Source: Cellulosimicrobium cellulans
GTDB taxonomy: Bacteria > Actinomycetota > Actinomycetes > Actinomycetales > Cellulomonadaceae
Direction: 5' to 3'
DNA length: 64,000 nucleotides
Assembly (NCBI RefSeq): GCF_016907755.1
Contig: NZ_JAFBCN010000001.1
Span: 3,968,001-4,032,000 of the forward strand
In this document: one piece after another, positions 51,299 to 60,427 of the stretch
How positions within the stretch are numbered: position 1 is the stretch's first letter
Layout of the letters: the number at the start of each line of letters is the position of its first letter
Made by a program: the position numbers and the translations under genes
The notes under the pieces: generated by a model
The model's input: only the letters and a program-made list of their open reading frames with translations
Databases searched by the model: none
Told to the model about the DNA's origin: nothing

Positions 51299-54200
51299 GT
51301 GGGCCTTCTCTCGAGCATCCGCGAGCATCGTCGTACCGTCGCGTCGGTGAGCACCGTGTCGGTGTTCTCGACGGCGTTGGTGGGGCTGGCGCTGTTCTAC
51401 GAGGGCGAGGCCACGGCGGACGTGGACCTGAACGACTCGGGCGTGTGGGTGACGAAGTCGTCGGCCGGGTTGCTGGGGCGGTTCAACTACGAGTCGCAGG
51501 CGATGGACGGGACGTTGAACGCGGGCAGCGCGTCGTTCGACGTGCAGCAGGACGCGGGCCGGGTGCTGCTGGACGACGCCGGGACGAGCACCGCGTCTCC
51601 GGTGAGCGTGGCGCACCTGAAGCTGGACGGGCAGATCCGTCTCCCGGCAGGTGCTCAGGTGGTGACCGGTGGTGCGACGACGGCGATCCTCGACGGCGAG
51701 GAGGGGCTGCTGTGGGTGCTGCCGTTCGACGGCGCGACGTCGTTCGACGCGGAGAAGCTCGATCCTGTGGCCGAGGTCGGCGGTGAGGGTGCGCTGACCG
51801 TGTCGCAGGACGGCACGGTGTTCGCGGCGATCCCGTCGACGGGGACGTTGTGGACGGTGTCGACGACGTCCAAGGGCACGGTGGACGGCGAGGCCTCCTC
51901 GTCCGCGCTGCCCGTGGGCAAGGGTGCCGAGGTCGACGTGACCGCGGTCGGCGACCGCCCCGTCGTGCTCGACCGGTCCGCGTCCCACCTGATCCTGCCC
52001 GGCGGGAAGAGCGTGGCGATCGAGGGGGGTGGGGACGCCCGCCTCCAGCAGCCGTCGCAGTCCTCGGACGTGGTCGCGGTCGCCACGACGGACGCCCTCG
52101 TCTCCCAGCCGCTCAAGGGCGGGGACGCGCAGCGCCGTGCCGCCCAGGGCGTGCCGGCGGCGCCCGTCCAGCTCGGCGCGTGCACGTACGGGGCGTGGGC
52201 CTCGACGGGTCAGGTCATCCGTGACTGCGAGGGCACGGGTCGGGACGTCGACGAGCGGCTCGAGGGGCTGGACCCGCAGACCCGGCTCGAGTACCGGGTG
52301 AACCGGCACGTGATCGTGCTGAACGACCTCTCGGCGGGGACGTTGTGGATGGCGGCGGACGAGTACCAGAAGGTCGACGACTGGGACGTGCAGATGCCGG
52401 AGGAGGCCGAGGGCGAGGAGTCCGACGCCGAGCTGACGAACCCGGAGCAGGTGGACCAGTTCATCGCGGACCGTTCGCAGCCGAACAAGCCGCCGCAGCC
52501 GCAGGACGACACCTTCGGGGTGCGCCCGGGCAGGACGACGATCTTGCCGGTGCTGGGTAACGACGTGGACCCGGACGGGGACGTGATGACCGCGTCGCTC
52601 GTGGGGGACTCCCCGGCCAACGCGACGGTGCAGGCGATCATGGGTGGTGCCGCGCTGCAGGCGGTCGTGCCCGAGGACGCGCAGGGGACCGGTACGTTCC
52701 GGTACTCGGTGGCCGACGGGCGTGGTGGTGTGGCCGAGGCCGGCGTCACGCTCAAGGTGTCTCCGTGGGGGGAGAACGCGGCGCCGGAGCAGAAGGGTGA
52801 CCCGGTGCTGCGGGTGGCTCAGGGTGGTCGGGCCACGATCAAGGTGCTGCCGTACTTCAAGGACCCGGACGGGGACGACCTGTACCTCGCCTCGGCGGCC
52901 GCGACCGTGGCCGGGGACGACGTGCGTTCGCGCCCGGACGGCACGGTCGAGTTCCGCGACGGCGGCGGCTCCACCGGCCGCAAGATCGTGACCCTGCTGG
53001 TCTCCGACGGCGAGATGTCCTACGAGGGCAAGCTCCTGGTGGACGTGGTGCCCGGGCCGCAGCCGCCGATCGCGGTGAACGACCACGTGGTGGTCCCGGC
53101 GGGGCAGCCGGTGACGGTGGAGCCGTTGCGCAACGACACCGACCCGAACGACGACGAGCTGCGTCTGGCGTCGGTCTCGGAGTCGGCTCCTGCGGAGATC
53201 ACGCCGAACTATGACGCGGGCACGTTCACGTTCGTGTCGATGGAGCCGCGCTCCTACGACCTGACCTACCAGGTCACCGACGGCCCGAACGCGACGACAG
53301 GTCTGGTGCGGGTGGACGTGCTGCCCCCGTCGGAGGCCGCGGGTGCCCCGATCGTGGTGACCGACACCGCGCTGCTGCCCGCGGGCGGCAGCACGCTCGT
53401 GGACGTGCTGGCCAACGACACCGACCCCGCCGGCGGGGTCCTCGTCGTGCAGTCCGTGCGCGTCCCGGCCGACGCCGGTGTGTCGGTCGCGATCCTGGCG
53501 CACCAGATGCTGCGGGTCACCGAGATCCGGCGCCTGGACGCGCCGGTGACGGTGGAGTACACGGCCTCCAACGGGACCGAGACGGCGACCGGCCAGGTGC
53601 GCGTGATCCCCGTGCCGGCGCCGACGCGGTTGCAGCCGCCGCAGGCGGCGGCGGACGAGGTCACGGTGCACGCGGGGGACGTGGTGACGGTCCCCGTGCT
53701 GAAGAACGACACGCACCCCGACGGGCTGGAGCTGTTCCTGCAGCCCGAGCTCGAGCAGGACGTGGACCCGGCCCTGGGTGAGGCGTTCGTCTCGGAGGAC
53801 ACGCTGCGGTTCAAGGCCGGCCCCGAGGCCGGGACCGCGTACGCGATCTACCGGGTCCGTGACGTCAACGGGCAGGAGGACTCCGCCCAGGTCACGATCC
53901 GCATCCGCGACGGGGAGGACAACGCGCCCCCCCAGCCCCGCGAGATCGAGGCCCGGGTGCTGTCGGGGTCCAGCGTGCGCATCGCGGTGCCCCTGGACGG
54001 GATCGACCCCGACGGCGACTCCGTCCAGGTCACCGGCATCGCGACCCCCGCCGCCAAGGGCACCGCCCGGGTCGTGGACGGCCAGATCGAGTACGCGGCG
54101 TCCAAGAACGCCACCGGGCACGACACGTTCACCTACTCCGTGCTCGACGCCCGCGGCGCCACCGCCGTCGGGACGGTCCAGGTCGGCATCGCCCGGCCGG

Positions 54201-57200
54201 CCGAGACCAACCAGGCCCCGGTCGCGGTGGACGACGAGATCACGGTGCGCCCCGGGCGCACGGTCTCGGTCGCGGCCCTGGCCAACGACACCGACCCCGA
54301 CGGCGACCAGGTCGGCCTGGTCCCCGGCGGCATCGAGGACACCCACGACCTGGACGCCGAGGTCGTGACCGACCGCATCGTCCTGACCTCCCCCGCCGCC
54401 GACGGCGCCTACACCTTCTACTACCAGGTCCAGGACACCTACGGCGCCCGCGCCACCGGCGCCGTCACCGTCAACGTCGCCGCCGACGCACCCCTGCTGC
54501 CCCCCGTCGCCCGCGACGACACCGTCCCCGTCGAAGACATCCTCGGCAAGACCGAGATCACCGTCCCCGTCCTGGACAACGACGAAGACCCCGACGGCGC
54601 CGCGACCGAGCTCACCGTCACCACCGACGCGACCACCACCACCGTCACCGACACCGGCGAGCTCGTCATCACCCTGGCCGAGAACCGCCAGGTCGTGACC
54701 TACACCGTCACCGACATCGACGGCCTCACCGCCAAGGCCTTCGTCAAGGTCCCCGGCCTCACCGACCAGGCTCCGACCCTGCGTCCGGGCATCACCCCGC
54801 TGGAGGTCGTCAGCGGTGAGCCGCTGCCGATCGACATCACCGACTACGTGCTCGTCATCGAGGGCAAGACGCCGCGCCTGACGACCGAGGAGAAGGTCAC
54901 CGCGCTCGAGGGGACCCGCGAGGTGCCCTCGATCACCGAGATCGTCTACACCTCGAACGCCGACTACGTCGGTCCCGCCGCCGTCACGTTCGAGGTGACC
55001 GACGGCTCCGGCCCCGACGACCCCGACGGGCACACGGCGCTGCTCACGCTGCCGATCAGCGTGGTCCCGCCGGAGAACCTGCCGCCCGAGCTCTCGACCC
55101 CGACGCTCGACGTCGCGGCCGGCGAGGAGGCATCCATCGACCTCGCCCGCTTCGCGACCGACCCCGACGGCGACTCCCTGACCTTCAAGGCCACCGGCCA
55201 GGCCCAGGGCGTCACCGTGACCGTCGAGGGCAGCACCCTGCACGCCCAGGCGTCCCCGGACGTGCCCAAGGGTTCGGTCGTGCAGGTCCCGATCACCGTC
55301 ACCGACGGCGAGCACCCGCCAGTCGAGGGCACCGCGACCCTCACCGTCGTGGCCTCCACCCGGCCCCTCGCGCGCGCCAACCAGGACACCGTCGACGACG
55401 CCCACCAGGGCAAGGCCACCACGGTGAACGTCCTCGCCAACGACGCCAACCCGTTCCCCGACACGCCCCTGGAGATCGTGGGTGCCGGCGTCGAGACGGG
55501 TCAGGGCGACGTGACCTACGCCGGGGACGACGTGATCGTCACCCCGACCGAGGACTTCGTCGGCGTCATGGTCGTCACGTACCGCATCCAGGACGCGACG
55601 AAGGACGCCGACCGGATGGTCGAGGGCCGCGTCCAGGTCAAGGTGCTCGGCAAGCCCGAGGCTCCCGCGACCCCGCAGGTCGACGAGGTCCGCTCCAAGA
55701 CGGTCGTGCTGTCCTGGGACCCGCCGAACAACAACGGCGCCGACATCACCGGCTACACCGTGCGCTCCCAGAACGGCTACGAGAAGGCCTGCGGCACCAC
55801 CACCTGCACCCTCGACGGCCTCACCAACAACGTGAAGTACACCTTCACCGTCTACGCGACCAACGCCGTCGGCGACGGACCCGCCTCCCCGCCCTCGGCC
55901 GAGGCCCGACCCGACGAGAAGCCCGACCCGCCCGCCGCGCCCACCCTCGAGTTCGGCGACAAGTCCCTCACCGTCACCTGGACCAACAAGGCCTACACCG
56001 ACCGCTCCGCGATCGAGACCGTCGACCTCGAGATCTCCCCCGCGCCCCCGGGTGGAGCGGTCCAGGTGACCGCCCTCCCCGGCACGCAGCACGTCTGGAC
56101 GGGACTCGAGAACGGCAAGGCCTACACCGTGCGCGTCCGGGCGAACAACCTCGCGCCCGACCCCTCGGACTGGGGTGAGTACTCCACCGAGGAGATCCCG
56201 GCCGGGCTGCCCGACGTCCCGAAGACGCCGAGCGCGACCCGCGCGTCCGACTCCCCGCTCAACGGCGGGTCCATCGACGTGTCCTGGGAGCAGCCCTTCG
56301 AGAACGGCGACGCGATCAAGGCGTACAGCCTGCAGCGCTACAAGAACGGTGCGAGGGACGGCGCGCCGACCTCCCTCACGGGGACGAGCCACAAGGCGAC
56401 CGGGCTCGACAACGAGTCGTCCTACACGTTCACCGTGACGGCCGAGAACAAGGCGGGCGTGACCGCGGAGAGCCCGCAGTCCGCCGCGGTCGTGCCGTAC
56501 GGCCGCCCCGAGGCGCCGCCGAAGCCCAGCGTGCAGAACGTCGGGTCGTCCTCGCAGGACAGCGGCATCCCGCGTGTCTCCTGGGGAGCTGCCGACGCCA
56601 ACGGCAGCCCCGTCACGGGCTACACCGTGACCGCGTCGCCCGGAGGAACGAAGAAGGACGTCTCCGGCACGTCGGTCGACTTCACCGGCCTCCCCCCGGG
56701 GAACTACACCTTCACCGTCACCGCGTCGAACCTCGGCGGCACGTCGACGTCGAGCCCGGCGTCCGCGTCGATCAACGCGTACGAGAAGCCGGGCGCCCCG
56801 GGAGTCACCCCCAACAAGACCGGGCCGTCGTCGGGGACGTTCACCGTGACCGCGCCGTCGTCCAACGGTGGCAACACCATCACGCGGTACGAGTGGCAGC
56901 TGTCCGGCACGCAGAGCGGGTCCGGGACGGGGACCACGGTCAACATCAGCGGCTACGGACAGAACGTCACGCTCGTCGCCCGCGCGTGCAACGCTGCCGG
57001 GTGCGGGTCGTGGAGCACCTCGAAGTCGATCGTGACGGACGCCCCGCCGCCGCCACCGACGATCTGGGTCACGCGTGGCCCGCAGAAGAACACCGGCAGC
57101 TTTGGCGACTGCAACAGCTACATGTGCACGCAGTTCCGGGTCAACGCCAACGCGACGTTCCCCAGCGGGGACTACACCATGGAGTGCTTCGTCGACGGCC

Positions 57201-57373
57201 GGAGCGTCTCGGGCAACGCGTACACCCGGCGTCTCAACGCCGGCAGCTACGTGGACCTGCCGTGCATCCTCGGCAACCCCTACGGCACCCAGCGCGAGGG
57301 GACGGTCTGGGTGAGCATCTCTCCGGCTCCTTCCGGGATCGTGGTCGAGCACCGCTCCTGGCCGATCCTCTGA
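51299..57373 (+). CDS. Giant membrane-anchored surface protein with Ig-like and FN3 modules
   Basis: 2024 residues. A basic N-terminus and one helix (about 12-33, VSVFSTALVGLALFYEGEAT) anchor it. Residues 35-390 look like a beta-propeller-type region. About 11 Ig-like (cadherin/VCBS-like) modules run from about 400 to 1450, each with an NDTDPDGD-type turn that could bind Ca2+. Five FN3-like domains follow (about 1455-1910), then a C-terminal domain with several Cys (GDCNSYMCTQ, MECFVDG, DLPCILG). This is the architecture of the fn3 gene of the actinobacterial PFNA cluster. GTG at 51299 with AGGGAG upstream; TTG three bases earlier is an alternative. The usual MoxR, DUF58, transglutaminase and phosphatase neighbours are absent. 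Function: cell-surface or envelope role, inferred. Confidence 0.85.
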   Translation: MGLLSSIREHRRTVASVSTVSVFSTALVGLALFYEGEATADVDLNDSGVWVTKSSAGLLGRFNYESQAMDGTLNAGSASFDVQQDAGRVLLDDAGTSTASPVSVAHLKLDGQIRLPAGAQVVTGGATTAILDGEEGLLWVLPFDGATSFDAEKLDPVAEVGGEGALTVSQDGTVFAAIPSTGTLWTVSTTSKGTVDGEASSSALPVGKGAEVDVTAVGDRPVVLDRSASHLILPGGKSVAIEGGGDARLQQPSQSSDVVAVATTDALVSQPLKGGDAQRRAAQGVPAAPVQLGACTYGAWASTGQVIRDCEGTGRDVDERLEGLDPQTRLEYRVNRHVIVLNDLSAGTLWMAADEYQKVDDWDVQMPEEAEGEESDAELTNPEQVDQFIADRSQPNKPPQPQDDTFGVRPGRTTILPVLGNDVDPDGDVMTASLVGDSPANATVQAIMGGAALQAVVPEDAQGTGTFRYSVADGRGGVAEAGVTLKVSPWGENAAPEQKGDPVLRVAQGGRATIKVLPYFKDPDGDDLYLASAAATVAGDDVRSRPDGTVEFRDGGGSTGRKIVTLLVSDGEMSYEGKLLVDVVPGPQPPIAVNDHVVVPAGQPVTVEPLRNDTDPNDDELRLASVSESAPAEITPNYDAGTFTFVSMEPRSYDLTYQVTDGPNATTGLVRVDVLPPSEAAGAPIVVTDTALLPAGGSTLVDVLANDTDPAGGVLVVQSVRVPADAGVSVAILAHQMLRVTEIRRLDAPVTVEYTASNGTETATGQVRVIPVPAPTRLQPPQAAADEVTVHAGDVVTVPVLKNDTHPDGLELFLQPELEQDVDPALGEAFVSEDTLRFKAGPEAGTAYAIYRVRDVNGQEDSAQVTIRIRDGEDNAPPQPREIEARVLSGSSVRIAVPLDGIDPDGDSVQVTGIATPAAKGTARVVDGQIEYAASKNATGHDTFTYSVLDARGATAVGTVQVGIARPAETNQAPVAVDDEITVRPGRTVSVAALANDTDPDGDQVGLVPGGIEDTHDLDAEVVTDRIVLTSPAADGAYTFYYQVQDTYGARATGAVTVNVAADAPLLPPVARDDTVPVEDILGKTEITVPVLDNDEDPDGAATELTVTTDATTTTVTDTGELVITLAENRQVVTYTVTDIDGLTAKAFVKVPGLTDQAPTLRPGITPLEVVSGEPLPIDITDYVLVIEGKTPRLTTEEKVTALEGTREVPSITEIVYTSNADYVGPAAVTFEVTDGSGPDDPDGHTALLTLPISVVPPENLPPELSTPTLDVAAGEEASIDLARFATDPDGDSLTFKATGQAQGVTVTVEGSTLHAQASPDVPKGSVVQVPITVTDGEHPPVEGTATLTVVASTRPLARANQDTVDDAHQGKATTVNVLANDANPFPDTPLEIVGAGVETGQGDVTYAGDDVIVTPTEDFVGVMVVTYRIQDATKDADRMVEGRVQVKVLGKPEAPATPQVDEVRSKTVVLSWDPPNNNGADITGYTVRSQNGYEKACGTTTCTLDGLTNNVKYTFTVYATNAVGDGPASPPSAEARPDEKPDPPAAPTLEFGDKSLTVTWTNKAYTDRSAIETVDLEISPAPPGGAVQVTALPGTQHVWTGLENGKAYTVRVRANNLAPDPSDWGEYSTEEIPAGLPDVPKTPSATRASDSPLNGGSIDVSWEQPFENGDAIKAYSLQRYKNGARDGAPTSLTGTSHKATGLDNESSYTFTVTAENKAGVTAESPQSAAVVPYGRPEAPPKPSVQNVGSSSQDSGIPRVSWGAADANGSPVTGYTVTASPGGTKKDVSGTSVDFTGLPPGNYTFTVTASNLGGTSTSSPASASINAYEKPGAPGVTPNKTGPSSGTFTVTAPSSNGGNTITRYEWQLSGTQSGSGTGTTVNISGYGQNVTLVARACNAAGCGSWSTSKSIVTDAPPPPPTIWVTRGPQKNTGSFGDCNSYMCTQFRVNANATFPSGDYTMECFVDGRSVSGNAYTRRLNAGSYVDLPCILGNPYGTQREGTVWVSISPAPSGIVVEHRSWPIL

Positions 57374-57389
57374 CCGCACGAGAGCGGCG

Positions 57390-57427
57390 GTGATCTGCCG
57401 TCGGCGCATCCGCCGACGGCAGATCAC
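57390..57427. terminator. 17-bp perfect hairpin before clpP1
   Basis: GTGATCTGCCGTCGGCG (57390-57406), loop CATC, and exact complement (57411-57427). It ends the giant gene, and since it lies 38 bp before clpP1 it may also hold regulatory information for clpP1. Confidence 0.75.
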
Positions 57428-57464
57428 GCGCCCGCCTGGCCCCCGCTCGGGCGACGGTGGTCCC

Positions 57465-58103
57465 ATGACCACGCACACGTCACGCCCACCGCACGCGGAG
57501 GCCGCCGCCCCGGCGTCGTCGTCCTTCGACGACCAGCTCACGACGCGCCTGCTCCACCAGCGCATCGTCGTCCTCGGCACGGCCGTGGACGACGCCGTCG
57601 CGAACCGTCTGTGCGCGCAGCTCCTCCTGCTCTCGGCGGAGGACCCGCGCGCGGACGTCGCGCTGTACGTCAACTCTCCCGGCGGCTCGGTGAGCGCCGG
57701 GCTGGCGATCTACGACACGATGCGACTCATCCCCAACGACGTCTCGACGGTCGCGATGGGCTTCGCCGCGAGCATGGGGCAGTTCCTGCTGTGCGCGGGG
57801 ACGCCGGGCAAGCGGTACGCCCTGCCGCACGCGCGGATCATGATGCACCAGCCGTCGGCGGGCATCGGCGGCGCGGCGGTCGACATCGCGATCCAGGCCG
57901 AGAACCTCGTCTACACCAAGGGCCTCATGCATCGGCTGACCGCCGAGAGCACGGGGCAGAGCGTCGAGACCATCGCCGACGACTCCGACCGCGACCGCTG
58001 GTTCACGGCCGAGCAGGCGCTCGACTACGGGATGATCGACCGGATCGTCGAGTCCGTCGACGACGTCCGTCCCGCCCGCGCGGCCCGGAAGGTGGGACTG
58101 TGA
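57465..58103 (+). CDS. clpP: ATP-dependent Clp protease proteolytic subunit (ClpP1-like)
   Basis: 212 residues. Serine protease subunit that forms heptameric rings with ClpP2 and works with a Clp ATPase. The triad is S103 in [14 protein letters not shown]128 in [10 protein letters not shown] and D177 in [12 protein letters not shown]. The oxyanion region [17 protein letters not shown] is intact. ATG at 57465, no strong ribosome site. The N-terminal 25 residues are Ala/Ser-rich and may be processed. The gene overlaps clpP2. No clpX or trigger factor gene is adjacent. Confidence 0.93.
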   Translation: MTTHTSRPPHAEAAAPASSSFDDQLTTRLLHQRIVVLGTAVDDAVANRLCAQLLLLSAEDPRADVALYVNSPGGSVSAGLAIYDTMRLIPNDVSTVAMGFAASMGQFLLCAGTPGKRYALPHARIMMHQPSAGIGGAAVDIAIQAENLVYTKGLMHRLTAESTGQSVETIADDSDRDRWFTAEQALDYGMIDRIVESVDDVRPARAARKVGL

Positions 58104-58708
58104 TGGCGAGCTACACGATCCCGACCGTCGTCGAGAAGACCCCGCTCGGCGAGCGCGCGTTCGACGTCTTCTCCCGCCTGCTCTCGGAGCGCATCGTCTT
58201 CCTCGGCACGGAGATCGACGACGGCGTCGCGAACGTCGTCATGGCCCAGCTCCTGCACCTGGAGTCCGACGCCCCGGACCAGGAGATCGGCCTGTACATC
58301 AACTCCCCCGGCGGCTCCGCGACGGCACTCATGGCGATCTACGACACGATGCAGTTCGTCCGGTGCGACGTGTCGACGATCTGCATGGGTCAGGCGGCGT
58401 CGGCCGCGGCCGTGCTGCTCGCGGCGGGGACGCCAGGCAAACGGTTCGTGCTGGAGCACTCGCGCGTGCTGCTGCACCAGCCCTCGGGCGGCGGCGAGGG
58501 CACCATCTCCGACCTGTCGATCCAGGCGGAGGAGATCCTGCGCATCCGGTCCGAGACGGAGGAGGTCCTGTCCCGCCACACGGGGCAGACCGTCGAGCGC
58601 CTGCGCGCCGACACCGACCGGGACCTCGTGCTCACGGCGCGCCAGGCGGTCGAGTACGGCGTCGCGGACGCCGTCGTCACGTCGCGCAAGCTCGCCGCGG
58701 CCGCCTGA
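58103..58708 (+). CDS. clpP: ATP-dependent Clp protease proteolytic subunit (ClpP2-like)
   Basis: 201 residues. Triad S100 in [16 protein letters not shown]125 in [13 protein letters not shown] and D174 in [13 protein letters not shown]. The [18 protein letters not shown] handle helix matches ClpP2 types. ATG at 58103 shares its first base with the last base of the clpP1 stop (TGATG), so they are translated together and likely form a hetero-tetradecamer. A large hairpin follows. ClgR is encoded 1.1 kb downstream on the other strand. Confidence 0.93.
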   Translation: MASYTIPTVVEKTPLGERAFDVFSRLLSERIVFLGTEIDDGVANVVMAQLLHLESDAPDQEIGLYINSPGGSATALMAIYDTMQFVRCDVSTICMGQAASAAAVLLAAGTPGKRFVLEHSRVLLHQPSGGGEGTISDLSIQAEEILRIRSETEEVLSRHTGQTVERLRADTDRDLVLTARQAVEYGVADAVVTSRKLAAAA

Positions 58709-58716
58709 ACCCGGGT

Positions 58717-58784
58717 CGAGCGCTGCGTCCGCGATCGACGGATGCGTCCCGGGACGCAGCTCTCAGCCGCAGACGCAGCGCTCG
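58717..58784. terminator. Nested hairpin after clpP2
   Basis: Outer 13-bp arms CGAGCGCTGCGTC (58717-58729) and GACGCAGCGCTCG (58772-58784) enclose the perfect 14-bp palindrome GCGTCCCGGGACGC (58744-58757). Lies between convergent genes. Confidence 0.65.
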
Positions 58785-58805
58785 CGGTGCGCCGCCGCGC
58801 GGGGG

Positions 58806-59759
58806 CTACCCGCGTCGCCGGAACCAGGAGCGTCGACGCGGCTCCTGCGCGGGCTCGGCCGCCGGGCCTGGTTCCTCCGTCACCGCGGGCTCTCCGGGTT
58901 CCGGCACCTCGGCAGTGTCCGCGTCGGGCACGTCGGCGGTGTCCGCGTCGGGCACGTCCGCGGAGTCCACGTCCGGGTCGACGGCGGTGTCCGCGCCGGG
59001 CGCGTGGGCGTCCGGAGCCGCTGCTCCCGGCTCGGGATCGCGCGCCGGCGCGGACACCGCGCGCGCCGTCGCCGCGATGCCGGCGATGCGGCCGCGCTCG
59101 TCGAACCGGACGACCACGCTCCCGTCAGGCAGCGTGAGCACGAGCGCGCCGTCGTCGTCCGACGTCTCGAGCCCGCGCGCGGCCGCGTAGGACGCGACCG
59201 CGCGGCGGTGGTCGACGACCGTGACGGACAGCAACCCCTCGCTCAGCACCCGCACGACGCGCGGCACGCTCGGCGCGGGCAGCGCGAGACCGTCGGCGTC
59301 GAGGAGGAACCACGCGCGCGTCCCCCCGCCGACGGGGGCGCTGTAGTGGGTCCAGGACCCGGTGACGGCCTTGGCCGCGAGCGCGAGGCGGTACGGGAGG
59401 TCGTCGGTGAGCGGCAGCTCGGACTCCGTCGCCTCGCGCAGTCCGGTCTCGCGGGTCTTCTCGGCGGCGCGCAGCACGTCGTCGGGAAAGTCGTTGACGT
59501 TGTTCCACGCCCACATCCAGCTCCCGGGGCCGGGCGCGGCCGTGCCGAGGAACTGGAGCCGGCACGTCGTCTCCTCACCGGTGGCGGAGGTGAAGGTGAA
59601 CGACCCCGTCGTCATCTCGGCGCCCCATGCGTCGTCGCCGTGGTGGTCGACGAGGTGGAGCTGGTGCTCGTGCGAGAGGAACGCGGCGTCGTCGACGAGC
59701 TCCTGGAGGGCCGGGGCGGTCAGTTCTGCCGTGCCGTGCGCGGTCTGCGGCTCCGTCAT
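58806..59759 (-). CDS. DUF6882 family protein with acidic repeat tail
   Basis: 317 residues. The core (about 10-160) has WGAEMTTGSFTFTS, CRLQFLGTAAPGPGSWMWAW and PLTDDLPYRLALAAKAV, matching the DUF6882 pattern as I remember it. The C-terminal 90 residues are Asp/Pro/Ala-rich with an 8-residue repeat (ADTADVPD), encoded by 24-nt tandem DNA units near 58904-58970, and end in a basic RRRSWFRRRG that could contact membrane or nucleic acid. Cytoplasmic; no enzymatic motif. ATG at 59759. Function unknown. Confidence 0.7.
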   Translation of the reverse strand: MTEPQTAHGTAELTAPALQELVDDAAFLSHEHQLHLVDHHGDDAWGAEMTTGSFTFTSATGEETTCRLQFLGTAAPGPGSWMWAWNNVNDFPDDVLRAAEKTRETGLREATESELPLTDDLPYRLALAAKAVTGSWTHYSAPVGGGTRAWFLLDADGLALPAPSVPRVVRVLSEGLLSVTVVDHRRAVASYAAARGLETSDDDGALVLTLPDGSVVVRFDERGRIAGIAATARAVSAPARDPEPGAAAPDAHAPGADTAVDPDVDSADVPDADTADVPDADTAEVPEPGEPAVTEEPGPAAEPAQEPRRRSWFRRRG

Positions 59760-59848
59760 GCCTCGACGGTAACGGCGTCCACCTCGCCGCACCGGGGCGC
59801 GACACGCGGTGCCGCCAGGAGCGCCAGGTGCTTGACGACGCGCGGGGC

Positions 59849-60325
59849 TCAGGCCGCGAGGAGCAGGACGTCGGCGGCGCGCGCGGTCGGGCGCGCCGCG
59901 AGCGTGGGAGTCGCGCGCGTGGAGCGCGCGACCGGGAGGTCGCGCACGGGCTCGCCGGCGGGGGCGGGGTGCCGCGGCGCGGAGAGCGCCCCGCGCTCCC
60001 GGACGGAGGAGAGCACGCGCACGGGGGCGACGGGGCGCAGCTCCTCCCCCGTGCGGGCCACGAGGTCCACGAGGCGCAGGCCGAGCGCGCCGCAGACGGC
60101 GGCCAGCACCTCGGAGGACGCCTCCTTGCGGCCGCGCTCCACCTCGGACAGGTAGGCGGTCGAGACGCGCGCGGAGGCCGCGACGTCGACCAGGGTGCGG
60201 CCCTGCGCGAGCCGGGCCCGCCGGAGGATCCCGCCGATGACGTGGCGCAGGAGCGGTTCCGGCCGCCCACCCTCTCGGGGCCGGGGGCTCGCCGTCATGC
60301 TCGGCACCGCGCTCGTCGCGTCCAT
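59849..60325 (-). CDS. clgR: ClgR-type XRE regulator of Clp genes
   Basis: 158 residues. The XRE HTH reads LLRHVIGGILRRARLAQGRT, then AASARVSTAYLSEVERGRKE and ASSEVLAAVCGALGLRLVDL, very close to ClgR of corynebacteria, mycobacteria and streptomycetes, which activates clpP1P2 and clpC. The protein ends in LLLAA. In Streptomyces ClgR a C-terminal Ala-Ala is a ClpP degradation signal, so feedback proteolysis by the adjacent clpP products is expected. ATG at 60325 follows TAGCGT (60332-60337, minus strand) by 6 nt. CGC-N5-GCG, the core of published ClgR boxes, occurs at 60333-60343 and overlaps that -10 hexamer. Confidence 0.82.
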   Translation of the reverse strand: MDATSAVPSMTASPRPREGGRPEPLLRHVIGGILRRARLAQGRTLVDVAASARVSTAYLSEVERGRKEASSEVLAAVCGALGLRLVDLVARTGEELRPVAPVRVLSSVRERGALSAPRHPAPAGEPVRDLPVARSTRATPTLAARPTARAADVLLLAA

Positions 60326-60344
60326 GCGGTCACGCTACCCGCGC

Positions 60345-60376
60345 CCTCGCCCGGGTGCCGAGGCACCCGGGCGAGG
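60345..60376. terminator. 15-bp perfect hairpin between tenA and clgR
   Basis: CCTCGCCCGGGTGCC-ga-GGCACCCGGGCGAGG. It lies downstream of tenA and immediately upstream of the clgR promoter on the same strand, so it may terminate tenA, serve as an operator for clgR, or both. Confidence 0.6.
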
Positions 60377-60427
60377 ATCTGCTGCTGGCGTAAGGCCCGA
60401 CGTCGGGCACTCACCGGTCCGGGAGGG

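Noticed and set aside
51263-57673. 2136-codon open frame on the minus strand across the giant surface-protein gene
   Set aside because: Antisense frame kept open by high GC at third positions; it has low-complexity Arg/Val/Gly text and no domain, and the plus-strand protein has clear modules.
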